Below are positions 22,601 to 35,200 of a stretch of DNA of 64,000 nucleotides, one piece after another (positions within the stretch are counted from its first letter, which is position 1; every line of letters starts with the position of its first letter). The translations under genes and the position numbers were made by a program. The notes below the pieces were generated by a model. That model saw only the letters and a list, made by a program, of their open reading frames with translations. It was not told where the DNA came from and searched no databases. Where the stretch lies: contig NW_004457372.1 in the NCBI RefSeq assembly GCF_000313135.1, forward strand, positions 183,391 to 247,390, read 5' to 3'. Origin of the DNA: Acanthamoeba castellanii str. Neff. Taxonomy: Eukaryota > Discosea > Longamoebia > Acanthamoebidae.

Positions 22601-25600
22601 CGCCACAATGTTGGCCTGCTGCTCCGCCGGCGTCCCCACATTCACCTGCCGCACACACCACACTCAGCACACACACGACACACGCACGCACACACACGAT
22701 ACACGCACGCGCGCGACGCACGCACGCACGCACGCAACCGCACACGCACGCACGGGGGAGGGGTAGGTACGTCGGGCATGTGGTTGAGGATCTTCTTGTG
22801 GGCGGAGCGGGCGATGGTGTTCTGGCGCCATTCGCTGTAGGACTTCATGGTCTTCATCCGCTCCAGGTAGTCGTTCTCCTCCTTCACCTTCCGGCTGAAC
22901 TCGCTGATCGCCGAACCTGTGTCGTCGTGTGTCGTCGTGTGCGGTGAGCGTGTGCGATGTCGTGTGCACGCGTGTGCCATCGTGTGCGGTGTGCGCGTGC
23001 GCAGGCGCGTGCGGTGAGCGTGTGCCGTGTGTGCGTGTGCGGTGTTGTGTACTGGAGTTGGAGTTGCGGCTGTTGGCCTGCTGCGTGTGTTCGGCCTCCA
23101 TGTCATTGAGCAGCCCTGGGCACGATAAAACCAAACGTTTCACATTCCACGCACAACATTCCAGAGGGTCAGTCGGCGCATTCCGTTCATTCATTGATAA
23201 AAAGCACTGAGCTCTCAAAGTGAGTGGCGCTGAAGTTGTGTTGTTGACGTTACCTTCCTGCTTGGCGAAGTTGACGGGGAGCGAGATGCGGGAGCCGGCG
23301 CGCCACGGGTCGGCCGCGTGGGGCTGCGGCCCGGCTGCTCCGGCCAGCCCCTGGCCCTCCTCCGCCGCCGCAATCGCCCGCACCGACGCCGACTTTTGCA
23401 GAAACTGCACCAGCAGCCCAAAAACCAATCAACCATCGACCGCACACACCGCACACACCTCACGCACACACGACACACACACACGACACACACACACACA
23501 AGCGGACACACGACACGCGTACGGCGGCGTGAATGGAGGGCGGCTTGGGGCTGTGGCGCGTGGGAATGGGCGGTCGGCCGGCCGGGTCTTCGCCGGCCTC
23601 GGACGCGGTGGAGGCCTGTTGATGCTGCGACGCAGGCGCGCCGCCGCCGGGTGCGGTGCGCCGCAGGGTGCTGGCATCGCCGCCCGGCGGCCCGCCCAGC
23701 CCGCCCACGCGGGTGAGCAGGTTCTCGAGCTCCTCCATGTGCTTCTGGTGGTGCGGGTTGCTCGCCAGCCGCAGCGTGGGAGCCGCGGGCTTGGCCGGCG
23801 GGGCCGCAGCGGCGGCGGCGCCAGGCCCGCGCATGCTAATAGGCCGCGGTTGCTTGCCACTGGCGGGCGCCGTCGACGGCGATGACGTGGCAGAAGCGGG
23901 TGACGGCGCGGAGAAGGAGGAGGACGACGAGCGCGAGGCGAGCGGGGAGGGTCCGGGGCTCATCGCGCGCCGCGAGTCGCCGTTGCCGCCGCTGCTGGCC
24001 TCGCCGTCTTCGAACTTCTGGATGGAGGCCAGGATGGAGATGGAGAGCGACTTGATCTTGTGGGCCAGGCCGCGCTTGATCTCCTGGAAGGCCTGCTCGC
24101 TCTCGGCCGCGCGGGCGGGGTCGGCCCCGGGCGCGAATATGCGCCGACCGGCGGCCACGAAGTCCATGAGCAGCTCCGACAGCTCCTTGCCCTCTCTTTC
24201 GATCGGGCTGCCCGCGCCACGTCATATAAAGATAAATATAAGTATTACATTACATTCCACACAAAACGTGAATGCCAGGAATGTGAATGAATGTGTTGAG
24301 GGTGGCGTGCCTGGGGTAGTCGTTTTCTGTGGCGAGGAGGGAGGGCGGGAGAATGTCGACGCAATCGTTGCCCATCTGAATGAGATTCTTGCAGCGCGTC
24401 ACGCAGTCGCGGGAGGTCGACACGAACTTGAGCGACGAATGCGCTTTCACGGCCTCGTCGACCAGCGTCAGCGCCAGCGCTGTTGACACGAATCACACAC
24501 GAATTGCGTCAGCCTGGCTGATGCTCGGGAACGTTTGGCATGTGGAATGTGGAATGTGAGCGAGTCCACACATACCAGCAGCCTTGGTCTCGGTGATGAT
24601 GGCATTCTTCATCTCCGGGCCTGCCCAGCGCGACGAATAGGAGTTAAAAATAAAAGAGCGAAGAGCGAAGAGCGAAGAGCGAAAAAGCGAAGAAGAGGGG
24701 GCGAACCGAGGAGAGCGCCGGCCTCGCCACCGGAGCCCAGGCGAGCCGAGGCACGGCCGGGCGTGGACGCGGGCGACGGCGGAGGCGAATTGATGGGCGA
24801 CCCGAGAGCGGCAACGGGTCCCTGGTTGGGCCACGTCATTGCCGACACCATCGATGCTCGGGTGACCGCGGCGACCGGCGCGGCCTTCTTCGCCGCGTCT
24901 TGTGCGCCCGGCGTCGGGTCGAGGCTCGAGGGCCGTCCGGCGTTGCCGGCGCCTCCAGCAGCTCCACCAGCGGCCGCCGCCTTCGACGCGCTCACCACCG
25001 CCGCCACGCTTTGTGGCCTGTTTCACATTCCACGCCATAAAGAGTTCACGTTAAGTAAAGAATGAAAAATAGAAATGTTAAGGTGGTCGAGTACGTGTGC
25101 ATGTTGTCGGCGAGCGCGACGAGTTCCTTGATCGACACGCCCACGTCTCTCAGCGAGTTCGTCACCTATTTTTGATTTCGAAATCATTTCGTCAACAGTT
25201 GGAAACGCAAATCCAAACGCTTACAAGATTGAGAATATAAATGTATATAAAAAAGAATAAAAATGATTTACCTTTTGTTTGGTCATCCAATCGCGGGGGT
25301 TGCTGACGACGTGCTTGGAGGCCTTGATGAGGCTCAGCACGGCGTCCTTGACCTGCTGGAGGAGGCCCAGGAACTTCTTCTCCTTGAGCGACCCGAAGTT
25401 TTGCGGGTGGGCCGTGATGTGCGACGTGATCTCCTGGTCGAGCGTCGTCGCCGCCATCGCCAGGTTCTTGGCCAGCTGCAGCACCTGCGCCTCCACCTCC
25501 CCATCTCCCTCCTCCGGCTCCTGTGCGTGCGTGTGCGTGTGCGTGTGCGTGTGCGGTGTCGTGTGCGGTGAGAATAAGCCCAGGAATGTGTGGAATGCGC

Positions 25601-26654
25601 GGCGTGGCAATACGTTGAAGGTTTCGGAATCTTCGTCGGCGGTGAGCGAGGTGGTGGACTGGTGCTCGACGAACTCGGCGAGGGCGCGGCAGTCGGCCAC
25701 CACCTGCTTCGCGGCGTCCCGGAGCGCCCCGGCAAAGTCCTTCATCTCGGCCTTCTTGGCCTTGGCCTTGGCCTCCATCGCCGCGTTGGCGTGGTGGCGG
25801 CGCGCCATCGGCTGGCCACCGCTGCCCATCGACGCCGGCGACGGCGATTGCGGCGACGGCGCGGATTGACGCGAGGCCGGCAGTGCGGCCGAGTCTGTCG
25901 ATGACGGGCGAGTCGAGGGGGCGCCGGCGGGCGTGTGTGTGGGTGTGGAGGCGGAGGCGGAGGCGGAGTCAGAGCTGGACAGGGGCTCCCAGGCGGGGAA
26001 GGGGTCGTGGACGGTGGCCATGCGCTCGGGCGTGGCCTCGGTGTCCTTCAGCAGGCACGCGTCCAGCAGACGACTGATGGCCTCTTTGTCCAAGTCTTGC
26101 CCTCCTAGTGTGTGCGTGTGTGTGTCACGTGTCGAGTGTTCAGTGTCGTGTGTCGTGTGTCGAGCGTGTCGTGTGCGGTGGACGTACCCACAAAGAGGAT
26201 CTCTTGCCGTTTGTCCTTTCCGCTGGATATCGACCAAGCGTCGCCGCCTGACGAGCCACACACACAATACCCGATGAAACACGCACACGACACACACACG
26301 ATGAAACACGCACACGACACACACACGATGAAACACGCACACGACACACGACACACGCACGCAACACACGACACGGAGTCGGGTGAGATGAATTCGTTGG
26401 CGCACGAGGCCGTGCGGATGGCCTGGTTGCAAGCGCAGCGCACCAGAGATGTCGATGGACTGTGGGTTCTGGGACCAGTAGCCCCAGCGGTCGGGCCGCG
26501 AGACGAGCCACACGAGGCCCTTGGCCCGCACCACGGCCTTCAGGTGCGAGATGCTCGACGACGCCACCTTCCACAGGCGGTCGGGCTGGAATGGCCGCTG
26601 CGCCCTGTACACGAACGCATTCATGCACTGCTCCGGCACCCACACTGCCGTGTG

Positions 26655-26700
<46 letters not shown>

Positions 26701-27885
26701 TGGTGTGTGTGTGTGTGTGGTGTGTGTGGTGTGTGTGTTAGCGCACGACACGACACGCGCTACGGAGGGAGAGGTCATGGTACGTTGTTGGGGCCACGAG
26801 GGGAGGGTCATGACGCGGTTGTAGGAGAAGAGTCCGGTGTTGGTGAGGAGCGTGGGCGCGAGGTCGGCGTGCACGGCGTGGTAGACGCGCGCGTCGAGTT
26901 CGTCGGTGGAGTTGTGGGCGACGAGGCGCATGGCCGTCTCCACCTTCCGCAGCTCCTGGGACGAGACCAGGTCGGTCTTGTTGAGCACCACCACCTGCGC
27001 GGCGGCCAGCTGCGCTCGCACCACGTCGAGCCGCGACTTGGCGTCCGTGATCAGACGACTCGCGTCCACCACGCACACGATCGCATCCAGCTGCACACAC
27101 ACAACACGACACGACACACAACACCGCACACGACACGACACGACACACGGTAACTTGAGGAAGGAAAGAGCAAAAGAAAAAGATGGAAGATGGGAGAAGA
27201 GATGGAAGACGCACTTGAAGAAAGTCGGAGAGAGGAGTGCCGCGCGCGTCGGAGAGTGTGAGGAGGTGGGCGAGGTGCAGCGGGTTCTGGTCGCCAAGGA
27301 GCTCGACGAAGATGTAGTCGTACAAATCGCTGCGGGCGAGACGCGAGAGGGCCTCGATGAAGCGCTGCGGCAGATCGGGTCCGCAGCCGGTGACCTCCTC
27401 CACCGCCAGTCGTCCACGCGGAACATTACGCAATCGCCCCCGCACCCAACCCGCCTCCACCGACTCTGCATTTTGATTGATTTTTGTTTCGCGTAGCGCC
27501 ACAAATTTGCATGCAAGCTCCTGGTTAGGGTTTGGTGCTACACGCTCTCGTGCAGTGAAGTCATTCAATGGATCAAATGATCTCCAATTAAATTTTAAAA
27601 AATAATGAAAAATTAAAAAAATGAATGAAAAGATTTGTGTAGAGAGATGGAAGATGGTGCAAAAAGAAGGAGGAGGAGGAGGAAGGAGGTAGGTGGGGGG
27701 GATGGGGGTGTGCCTTCGGAGAGGGAGTGCAGCAGGAGAGCGATGGAAAGGGGCGACGAGGAGGGGGCGACGAGCTTGGCCGCGAGGCGGTGCAGCAGGC
27801 TCGTCTTGCCCGACCCGTAGAAACCCGTCACCACCGCCACCGGGACGAACCCCTTCGCGCGGCCGCCACCCGAAGACGCCCGCAT
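19644..27885 (-). CDS. CobW/COG0523 GTPase - helical region - RasGEF fusion protein, 25 exons, about 1808 aa
   Basis: Exons by splice signals, in order: 27885-27714, 27465-27215, 27090-26784, 26644-26375, 26247-26188, 26104-25614, 25520-25272, 25165-25095, 25017-24707, 24620-24576, 24479-24311, 24207-23523, 23404-23254, 23115-23053, 22916-22771, 22645-22495, 22380-22195, 22036-21753, 21655-21468, 21342-21181, 21085-20878, 20754-20593, 20496-20281, 20160-19982 and 19893-19644. All phases agree and the sum is divisible by 3. N-terminal CobW: P-loop GFYGSGKTS (21-29), NKTD (178-181), and a CobW C-terminal domain with AFVYRAQRPFQPDRLW and GKDKRQEILFVGGQDL. A Ser/Pro linker leads to about 1000 mostly helical residues, then RasGEF_N (about 1417-1540, NRFLKTFITTYQSFTTP) and the catalytic RasGEF (from 1541, DLARQLTLIEFEIYSSIS to YLSDLTFMEDGNPDKV). 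Introns 1 and 11 need GC-AG borders. Confidence 0.75.
26658..26739. repeat. (GT)n-rich microsatellite in an intron of the CobW-RasGEF gene
   Basis: GTGTGTGT runs interrupted by GTGGTGTGTG, about 80 bp, within the intron between exons 3 and 4 of the gene (sense strand reads CA-rich). Confidence 0.9.
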
Positions 27886-28520
27886 GTTGTGATGTCGAGA
27901 TGATGTGATGTGATTTTGCAGGGGGGGATGGAGAGGGGGAATGCGTAGAGCTACAGAAAGAGATGTCCTCCTTCGCTTTTGCCTCCTTCTCTTCTCTTGT
28001 TCTTCGAGTTCAAGATGGAAAGGGAAGGAGGGGCGAGTGGTGTCCAAGAAGCGATTGTCTCAACCCTTCTCCGCCGTGAGCTGTCGCCAGGCTCTTCGTC
28101 TTGCGGCCTCGTGCGTGTAGGTCAAATTAATTCGCTGTGTCGACAACATATGTCAAATTCCGCCCAAACTCTCAGGGTCCTGCCATTGGGCAAGCTGGTG
28201 GGCAGTTGCAACAGGCGCCGGCTGGACAGAGCCTTCCGCGCATGCATTCCATTCATCGATGCCACCATCCCCCTCCACAGCGGCGTTCGATGGTTGTTGT
28301 TGTCGGCCACGACCACGATGCTGGCAGTTCACGCCGACGGCGGTTTTGCCCCGCTGGACCGGCTAGGGCCCCGCACCTCACCGACTCCTTAGGTGACAGC
28401 CAATGGCGAGAGATGAGCATTTCCAGATTTTGCCACGGTTGGCGGCCAAATGTCGCCCCAGGTGCTCCGCCGGCTCAGTTCAACAACATCATCAACAACA
28501 ACAAAAACAACACCAGGAGG
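27886..28520. promoter_or_regulatory. Shared 5' region of the divergent CobW-RasGEF and small secreted protein genes
   Basis: About 635 bp lie between the two divergent start codons. The sequence is mixed in composition. CAACAACATCATCAACAAC just before 28521 is probably the 5' leader of the secreted protein. Several short ORFs overlap here, but none carries a domain or signal peptide. No specific regulatory site is claimed. Confidence 0.4.
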
Positions 28521-29030
28521 ATGAAAGCTGTATCGGTGGCTTGCTTGTGCGCCTTGCTGATGATGACGACGATGATGGTCGTGGCGACCTCCGCCCAGCT
28601 CTTCGACGTGCCCGCCGATGCCGACCAGGGCGCCCCGTGCCCGGGCCTCTACCCGCGTGTCATCTGCGCCGACTGCCAGCTCGGCTGTTCCTATTGTGGC
28701 GCCTACACCGGTACTCAATCAATCGCCCCCCCCACCCAGCACCCAGCACCCAGCAATGCAGCCGCGTCTCTTCGTCGATGATGACAATCTTGCCCCCTCC
28801 AACCCCTCCAAACAGGCACCTATGACCAGTGCGTGGGCTTCTGCCACCCCACTTGGGGCTGGGCGCCCAACACCCAAGTGAAGATCACCTATTTCCCCTA
28901 CGGTACGTTGTAGCCCCTCGCGCACTCAGCATGGCAAGCCTGCGCTGAACCGTGGACCGTGCCCGCAGGCCCGAACTCGAGCGGAGGCTGCATCTGCTCC
29001 GGCTACACTTGCTTCCCCACCAACGCGTGA
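28521..29030 (+). CDS. Small cysteine-rich secreted protein, function unknown
   Basis: Three exons (28521-28710, 28816-28902, 28969-29030) join in phase to 112 aa. The N-terminus MKAVSVACLCALLMMTTMMVVATSA is a clear signal peptide, with likely cleavage before QLFDV. The mature domain of about 87 residues is rich in cysteine, with motifs CPGLYPRVICADCQLGCSYCG, CVGFCHPTWGW and CICSGYTC. These could form a compact disulfide-bonded fold of the size of small secreted or defence-type peptides. I do not recognise the family. Both internal exons start and end in phase 1, a common pattern for secreted modules. The stop is followed by a 3' region converging on NUP160. Confidence 0.75.
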
Positions 29031-29440
29031 GGCCTGAGCCAAACCTGCGGCCATGGCCCTCGAAGTTAGTCCATCGGACGCCCTTGAGAGTGTGTTGTCA
29101 ACTGACTTCTTTCTTGCGGCCCCGCAAATTTTTGCCCCGCTCTCTTAATTACCATCAACGCAGTCAATGACCTCAACCTCCTTTCTTGCCCAGAGTGCTT
29201 CCTTCTTCTTCCTTCTGTGGGGCTCCATCGACCTTTAAGCCTCGACGTGCAGGTGTTCGACCACAACCAACACCGCCACAACATGTTGTTAACATGTAAC
29301 GCCGCCCGGCCAACCAGAACATAGTTATGTAGTTTCTGGTCAAGAATTCTCGTGTGATGAAGCGGCTGAAGACATGATGATGATGGTCGCGTTCATCGTG
29401 GAGGGATGAATGAATCGGTTGTTGCCACCACCTGGAACTC
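29031..29440. other. Convergent 3' region between the small secreted protein and NUP160
   Basis: Contains the 3' flanks of the two convergent genes. Nothing else is recognisable; codon bias and domain-like ORFs are absent on both strands. Confidence 0.45.
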
Positions 29441-32184
29441 CTAGGAGGCGGCGGTCCCCTCTTGCTTGAGGCCGAAGGTGCGTTGGTCAACGTGCTGCAG
29501 GTAACGCGCCAGCTTGGTGCGCAGGTGCTTGTGGGCGCCCACGAGCCGGTTGCGCTCGGTGGCCGACAGGGGCGACGCGGCGTCGGCCACGACCGCCTGG
29601 ATCTGCTGCTCGAGCTGCTCGAGGCGCGCGTAGGGCAGCCACTCGGCCAGGGCCTTGCCGCCGCGGCCGCGGCCGCCTCCCGCCTCTTCCTCCCGCCGTC
29701 GCTCCTCCTTCTCGTCGAGCACCTCCACCACCAGATCGATCGCGTCGTCGTACACGCCGAACTTGAGGTACAGGTACAACAGCGTTGCCACGTCATGTTT
29801 CTGTCGACACCGCACACGCACGTGTAAGTGCTGTGACACCGCACGACACGACACACTACACACGACACACGACACATGACACCACACGACCAACGTGGAG
29901 CGCAGACCTTGAAGGATTCGACGAGCCACTTGGGGAGCTTGATGCGGTTGTCGAGGGAGAGGATCTTGTGGGCGACGGCCTTGCGGTAGCCGTTGACGTG
30001 GACGGGGTCATACTGCTTCAGATACTTCTTCAGCATGCGCCACGCGCTGGTCGCCAGCCCCCCGCCACCCCCGCTCCAGTCCTCGTCAAAGTGCAGCCCC
30101 TGGCTCCCACCACTGTTCCGCACACGCACCACCGCACACGCACACGCGCCACCGCACACGGCACGCAAAAAATGGAGTGGTAAGGTCAAAAGAATGAAAG
30201 GCCACCTCTAGTGGGAGCGGGCGGGGAGTGGGTACGCGGAGAAGCCGACGTGCTGTTGGAGGAGGACGCATCGCTTGGTGAGGACCTCGAAGACGACGCT
30301 CAGGTTGAAGCTGTACTTGACCGCCAGCGTGATGGCCTTGTCGAAGAAGCCCGCGTCGACCAGCTGCGTGAACACGTCGAAGGCGCTCGGGCCTGTTCAC
30401 CGCACACACCGCACACACCGCACACACCGCACACACCGCACACAGTCAGCTATGCAACGGTTCGTGCTTGTCGCGCGCGAGAGGGGAGGGTACCGATGTT
30501 CTCGAAGGGGACGGAGGCCTTGATGAGGGTGAGGTAGGCCATGGTGAGGTGGTACCGCATCTCGATGTCCTCGAGCGTGGTGACGCCCTCGGCACCGACG
30601 GCCGGCTCCTTGGCCTGCGTGGTCGTGAACACCGACGTCGGCTTGCCGCCCACCAAAGGCGACATGTCTAAGAAGAGTTTAAAAAAAATAGAAATAGGTC
30701 GTGAGTGCGTGTGCGTGTGCCGTGTGCGTGTGCGGTGGCGTACCGATGGACTTATCGAGCCCGGTGCTGCGCTTGCGTTTGGACATTTGCTTCTGTGGCG
30801 TCGGGGGCGGGGACGGGTGTGAGGCCGAGAATCGATGAAGGCGCGGGAAGGGGAAATTGGGGGAGGGGGGAGTACGGGTCGGTCATCGGTCGAGAAGGGG
30901 GTCTCGGCCTTGTGGATCCACGCGAACTTGGGGTCCACCAATCGGAACGCGTTGAGGCATGTGAGGTACGCGTTGGCCTGCCATCGACGGAGGTGAGTCG
31001 TGCGTGTGTGTCGTGCGGTGTGTGTGTGTGTCGTGCGGTCGTACCACGTGCTGCAGGTGCTGTTGGCTGTTGCCGTGCGCTTCGATGCCCAGCCGCATGG
31101 CGTACTCGTGCATGAACAAGGCCGCTGCACACAAACACCACACGACAGGAACACGGTGAGCAGTTGAACAGAAGAAGAAGAAGAAGAACAACAACAACAA
31201 GAAGAACAAGAAGAACAACGTAAAGAGGAGCGGTACCGCTTCGGTAGTCGGAGCGGAAGACGTGGTAGGCGTAGAGGATCTCGTAGTAGTTGGGGCTCTG
31301 CCCGTCGACGATGTGCTGCACGTCCTCGGCGCGCGCCTTCTGCGTGAGCACCTGGACCACCTCCTGCTGCAGGCCCGCAAAGGGCAGCTGACACAGCAGA
31401 CCCACCTGGCCCTGCGTGCACAGCACCACCACGTACTTGCGCAACCTGACCACCGCACACGACACACCGCACACACCGCACACGGCCGCACGACACACGA
31501 TGTAAGTAGACTGAGCGGCGCAGGCAACAAACAAAGGAGGGAGGTTAGGGGGTAGCGTACAGGGAGCTGTCGGGGTGGGGATTGGAGAGGAGGGCGAGGT
31601 AGGCCTGCTCGTAGTCGCGCAGGGCGAGGCTGGACTTGAAGACGACCGACCACAGGAAGGCCTGGGAGGCGTTGTCGTCCCGCGGGGTCTCCTGGAGCGC
31701 GGCAAAGGCGAAGCGGATGGCGAACTCCGGCTGCCGCACGCTCTCGAAGAGCTCGATCACGTGCATGAGGAAGGGCACGTCGAGGCTCTGCTCGTGGGTC
31801 TCCACGTGCATGTCCGTCTCCATGGCCCCGCGCCCCAGGTGCGTCGTCTCCTGCAGCATGTCCTTGAAGTACCGGCACTCCTCTATTGTGTGAGTCGTGT
31901 GCGGTGGTGCGTGTGGGGTGCGTGTCATGTGCGTGCGTGTGCGGTGCGTGTCGTGGGAAGGAGTGAGTGAGTGAGTGAGTGGAAGAGAAGGAGGGGCGGG
32001 GGGGGGAGTGGGTAGTACGGACCGTCGGAGGAGAGGGTGGTGAGGGCGTGGAGGAAGCACTCGGTGGCCTTGTCAAACTGGGCGAGGTCCAGATGCGACA
32101 GGCCGAGCAGGTACTGCGCCACTCCGCTCGTCTTGCCCGACAAACGCAGATTCTCCTGTAGTCGTGTCATGTGTCGTGTGTGTG

Positions 32185-32219
<35 letters not shown>

Positions 32220-35200
32220 CGGTGTGTGTGTGTGTTGTCGTGGTGAGTAAAAGGATGCCAGAGGGCGGCGAAGGGCGGAGAAGTACGTGGAGCAGGCCGT
32301 AGTAGGAGTGGTTCTTGAGAAAGACGGAGAAGTGGTAGCCCATGGTGACGTAGCCCAGCACGGTCTGCACGAACGGGGTGGCCAGCGCGGTCCACAGCTC
32401 GCGCGGCTCGGCAAAGAGGTTGAACGACGACGTGGCGTCGATGTTGCGCTTGCCGCCCTCCAGCGAGCGCAGGTAGGCGCTCACCGCCTCCGACGACGCG
32501 AACAGCTGCTGGATGACCGTGCTGTTCTCCTGCACGAACAGCTGCATCAGCGTGCGGCCCTCGGTCGACTTGTTCTGTCGCTGTCCGCCGGTGATCTCCA
32601 GCGCGGAGAAGCTGGCCAGATCATCCGACGTCCTCGGCCTTCATCCACACCAAAGTACACACAGTTTTGTCAGGCGTGCGTGTCGTGTCGCGTCGTGTGT
32701 GTGGTGCCGGGGGGATGAGCGTACTTCTCGAAAGTGGGGCAGTACTGCAGGGTGGTCCAATGAAGCAGATGGTAGCACTTGACGAGGGTCGCCACGCGCG
32801 GCAGGAGCTCGCTCTCGATTTCGGCAAAGGCCTTAGCCGGCAGCTCCACCTGGCGCATACACACACGACACACGAACACACACCACACACACCACACACA
32901 CGATACACGACACACACGGCACGCAAGCGTGAGTCGAGACGAATTGCAGCTGAGCGACGAGCGAGGCGGCTCCGGGGGGGGGGCGTACGGTGTTCTCGAG
33001 CCGCATGACAAAGGAGAGGAGGAAGAAGAGGTCGCGCGAGATCTGGAAGCGGGAGCGGGTGATGTGCTGGAGCGACATCGACACGAAGCCCTCCGTGAAA
33101 TCGCCGCCAAAGAGGCCCGCGCACCAGCTTTCCTTCTGCGCCCACAGCATGTCCTCGCCCTCGGCATCTGCGACACCGCACACGACACACACACGCACAC
33201 ACGCACCGCCGCACACGAAAGGAGATGAGGTGAAGGATAGGAGCGATTAGAATAGGAAGTGGGCGCGCACTGGTGGCAGTCGTGGCGGGCAGGCGGTGGG
33301 TGTCGAGCAGCTCGAGGAGGTTCTTGACGGCGGCGATGAGCTTCTTGGTGCCGTACAGGCTTCGCAGCAGCCGGCGGATAAACTCGTACGGCGATGGTCG
33401 CTTCTTGTGCTCACTGCAGCGCAAAACAAATTTAAAAAGTTGAATATAAAATAAAGTATATATATAAATCAACTTACGTCTCGAGCTTGCGTCTGAAATA
33501 ATAATAATAATAATAAGAATAAGAATAGAATAATAGTCGTACCCGAGGGTGGAGTGGGTGGCGGAGAGGAAGGCGTCGATGTGCCTCGCGGACGCGGTGT
33601 AGGGGTCCCGCGAGAAGTAGAGCTCCTCCTCGAACGCGGCAAACACGTCCTCGCCCAACTGTGTTATTACAGTAATGTAAGCGAATAAGTTCAACAAATA
33701 AAAAGTGTTGATGGCAAGTTTAACAACTAAACTGTTATAAATACCTCTTGCGAGACCAGGTTGGTGGCGGTGAGGAGCTCGGACTGAAGCTGGTAGGCCG
33801 GGTCGCTGTATACGCTGGTTCCGGGCAGCAGCAAGGACGAAGCTGTGTGGCACACGACGCCAACATTCACCGAGAGATCGTTAGCGAGCGCTCAGCCACA
33901 CGGCTCAGGAGGTCTGTAGAGTCGCCACGATCAGCAAAAGAGCAGCGCCGGGTACCCGATGGCACGGCCGAGACATTGAGCTTCTGTCGCGGCTTGTTGG
34001 TGGTCCTGGGCAGGCTGATAGCGTGTAGTGCCTCCAGCGCTTCACAGGGTCGAGCGAACGTGAGATTGCCCTGTTGGCGTTGTGTGTGTGTGTGTGTGTG
34101 TGTGATCAGTCAAACAGATGCGTGGACTCTACATGCCCCCAACAGGTGCTGTGAGTGGAACGAGGGAAGAGGTTGTGGAACCTTCTTGATGATGATCATA
34201 AGGCCCGTGTGCGGGTCCTTGAAGAGTGCGATGGGAGTCTCCTCTTCAACAAAGGCCTGCCGGACCTTGGCCCGGAAGGACTCCCAGCAGGACCTCTGCA
34301 GCTGCACGTACTCTTCGATGTCCTCCTCCTCGATGTTGCGCGCTAGATACGAGCTCGTGGCCTATTGTGATCATTTGTAAGAAAAACAATATAATAGATA
34401 TATAATAATTGATAATTATAGTTAATAGATCACACTAAATAATAATAATAATAATAATAATAATTTAAAGGAAGCAGCTAGGGCGACGAACCAGTTCCTG
34501 GATGAGAGCGGGGATGTCACGCTGGAGCCGCGCGACAGAGAGCGGCGCGCGTGCGGAGGCGTTGAACATCTTGTTGGCGTCGCGCAGCTGCTGGTAGGCC
34601 TTGTGGATGGCCGTGAGGCTGTACCGCCCCGGCTTGAACAGGTCCTCCAGGTAGGCGTCCTTCAAATAGGCAGGGCAGGGCGGGCAACCGCGTGAGCCAC
34701 CACAGGGAGTGCTGCCTGTGAGCGCGTGCGCGGGGGAGTACCTGGAAGTCGTTGGCCTCGGCAAGGGACGGGTACTCCTTGCTGTCGTCGGGCGCATGCA
34801 GCAGAACCGACGTCCAGCAGTTGTCCTCCACCATGAACGGTTCCATTTGCGCGGAGCTGTAATGCACGATATCGGTCGTGTGAGTAGCTTAGATCTTCCG
34901 TGTGTCGTGTGTGTGTGGTGTGTGTCGTGTCGTGTTGTGTGTTGTGTGTTGTGTGTTGTGAATGACTTACGTCTCGAAGGTGACATATTTGAGGGCCAGG
35001 CCTTCGTTGGGGTCCGCCCACATGGCCCACAGGCACGCAAACGAAAACCTGAAGTCGACCAGATTTTTCTGTGTTCCACGACGCAGCGTCAGTTCCGTCT
35101 CTCGCGCCAACTCCCACGTTTGAGGCTCTAAAAAGAAGTCTTATGTGGAAAACGCACCAGCTTGGAATAGTGAAAGCTGTCGAACTCGAGACCCTTGAGG

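Noticed and set aside
25614..25808. Separate start for an independent RasGEF gene at the Met near 25808 (MARRHHANAAM)
   Set aside because: The frame is open upstream through the linker into the CobW_C domain with no stop or space for a terminator, and phases agree; kept only as the alternative to the fusion.
27979..28392. 137-aa + strand ORF upstream of the small secreted protein
   Set aside because: No domain, no signal peptide, no splice link to the next exon, and it lies in the likely promoter and leader region.
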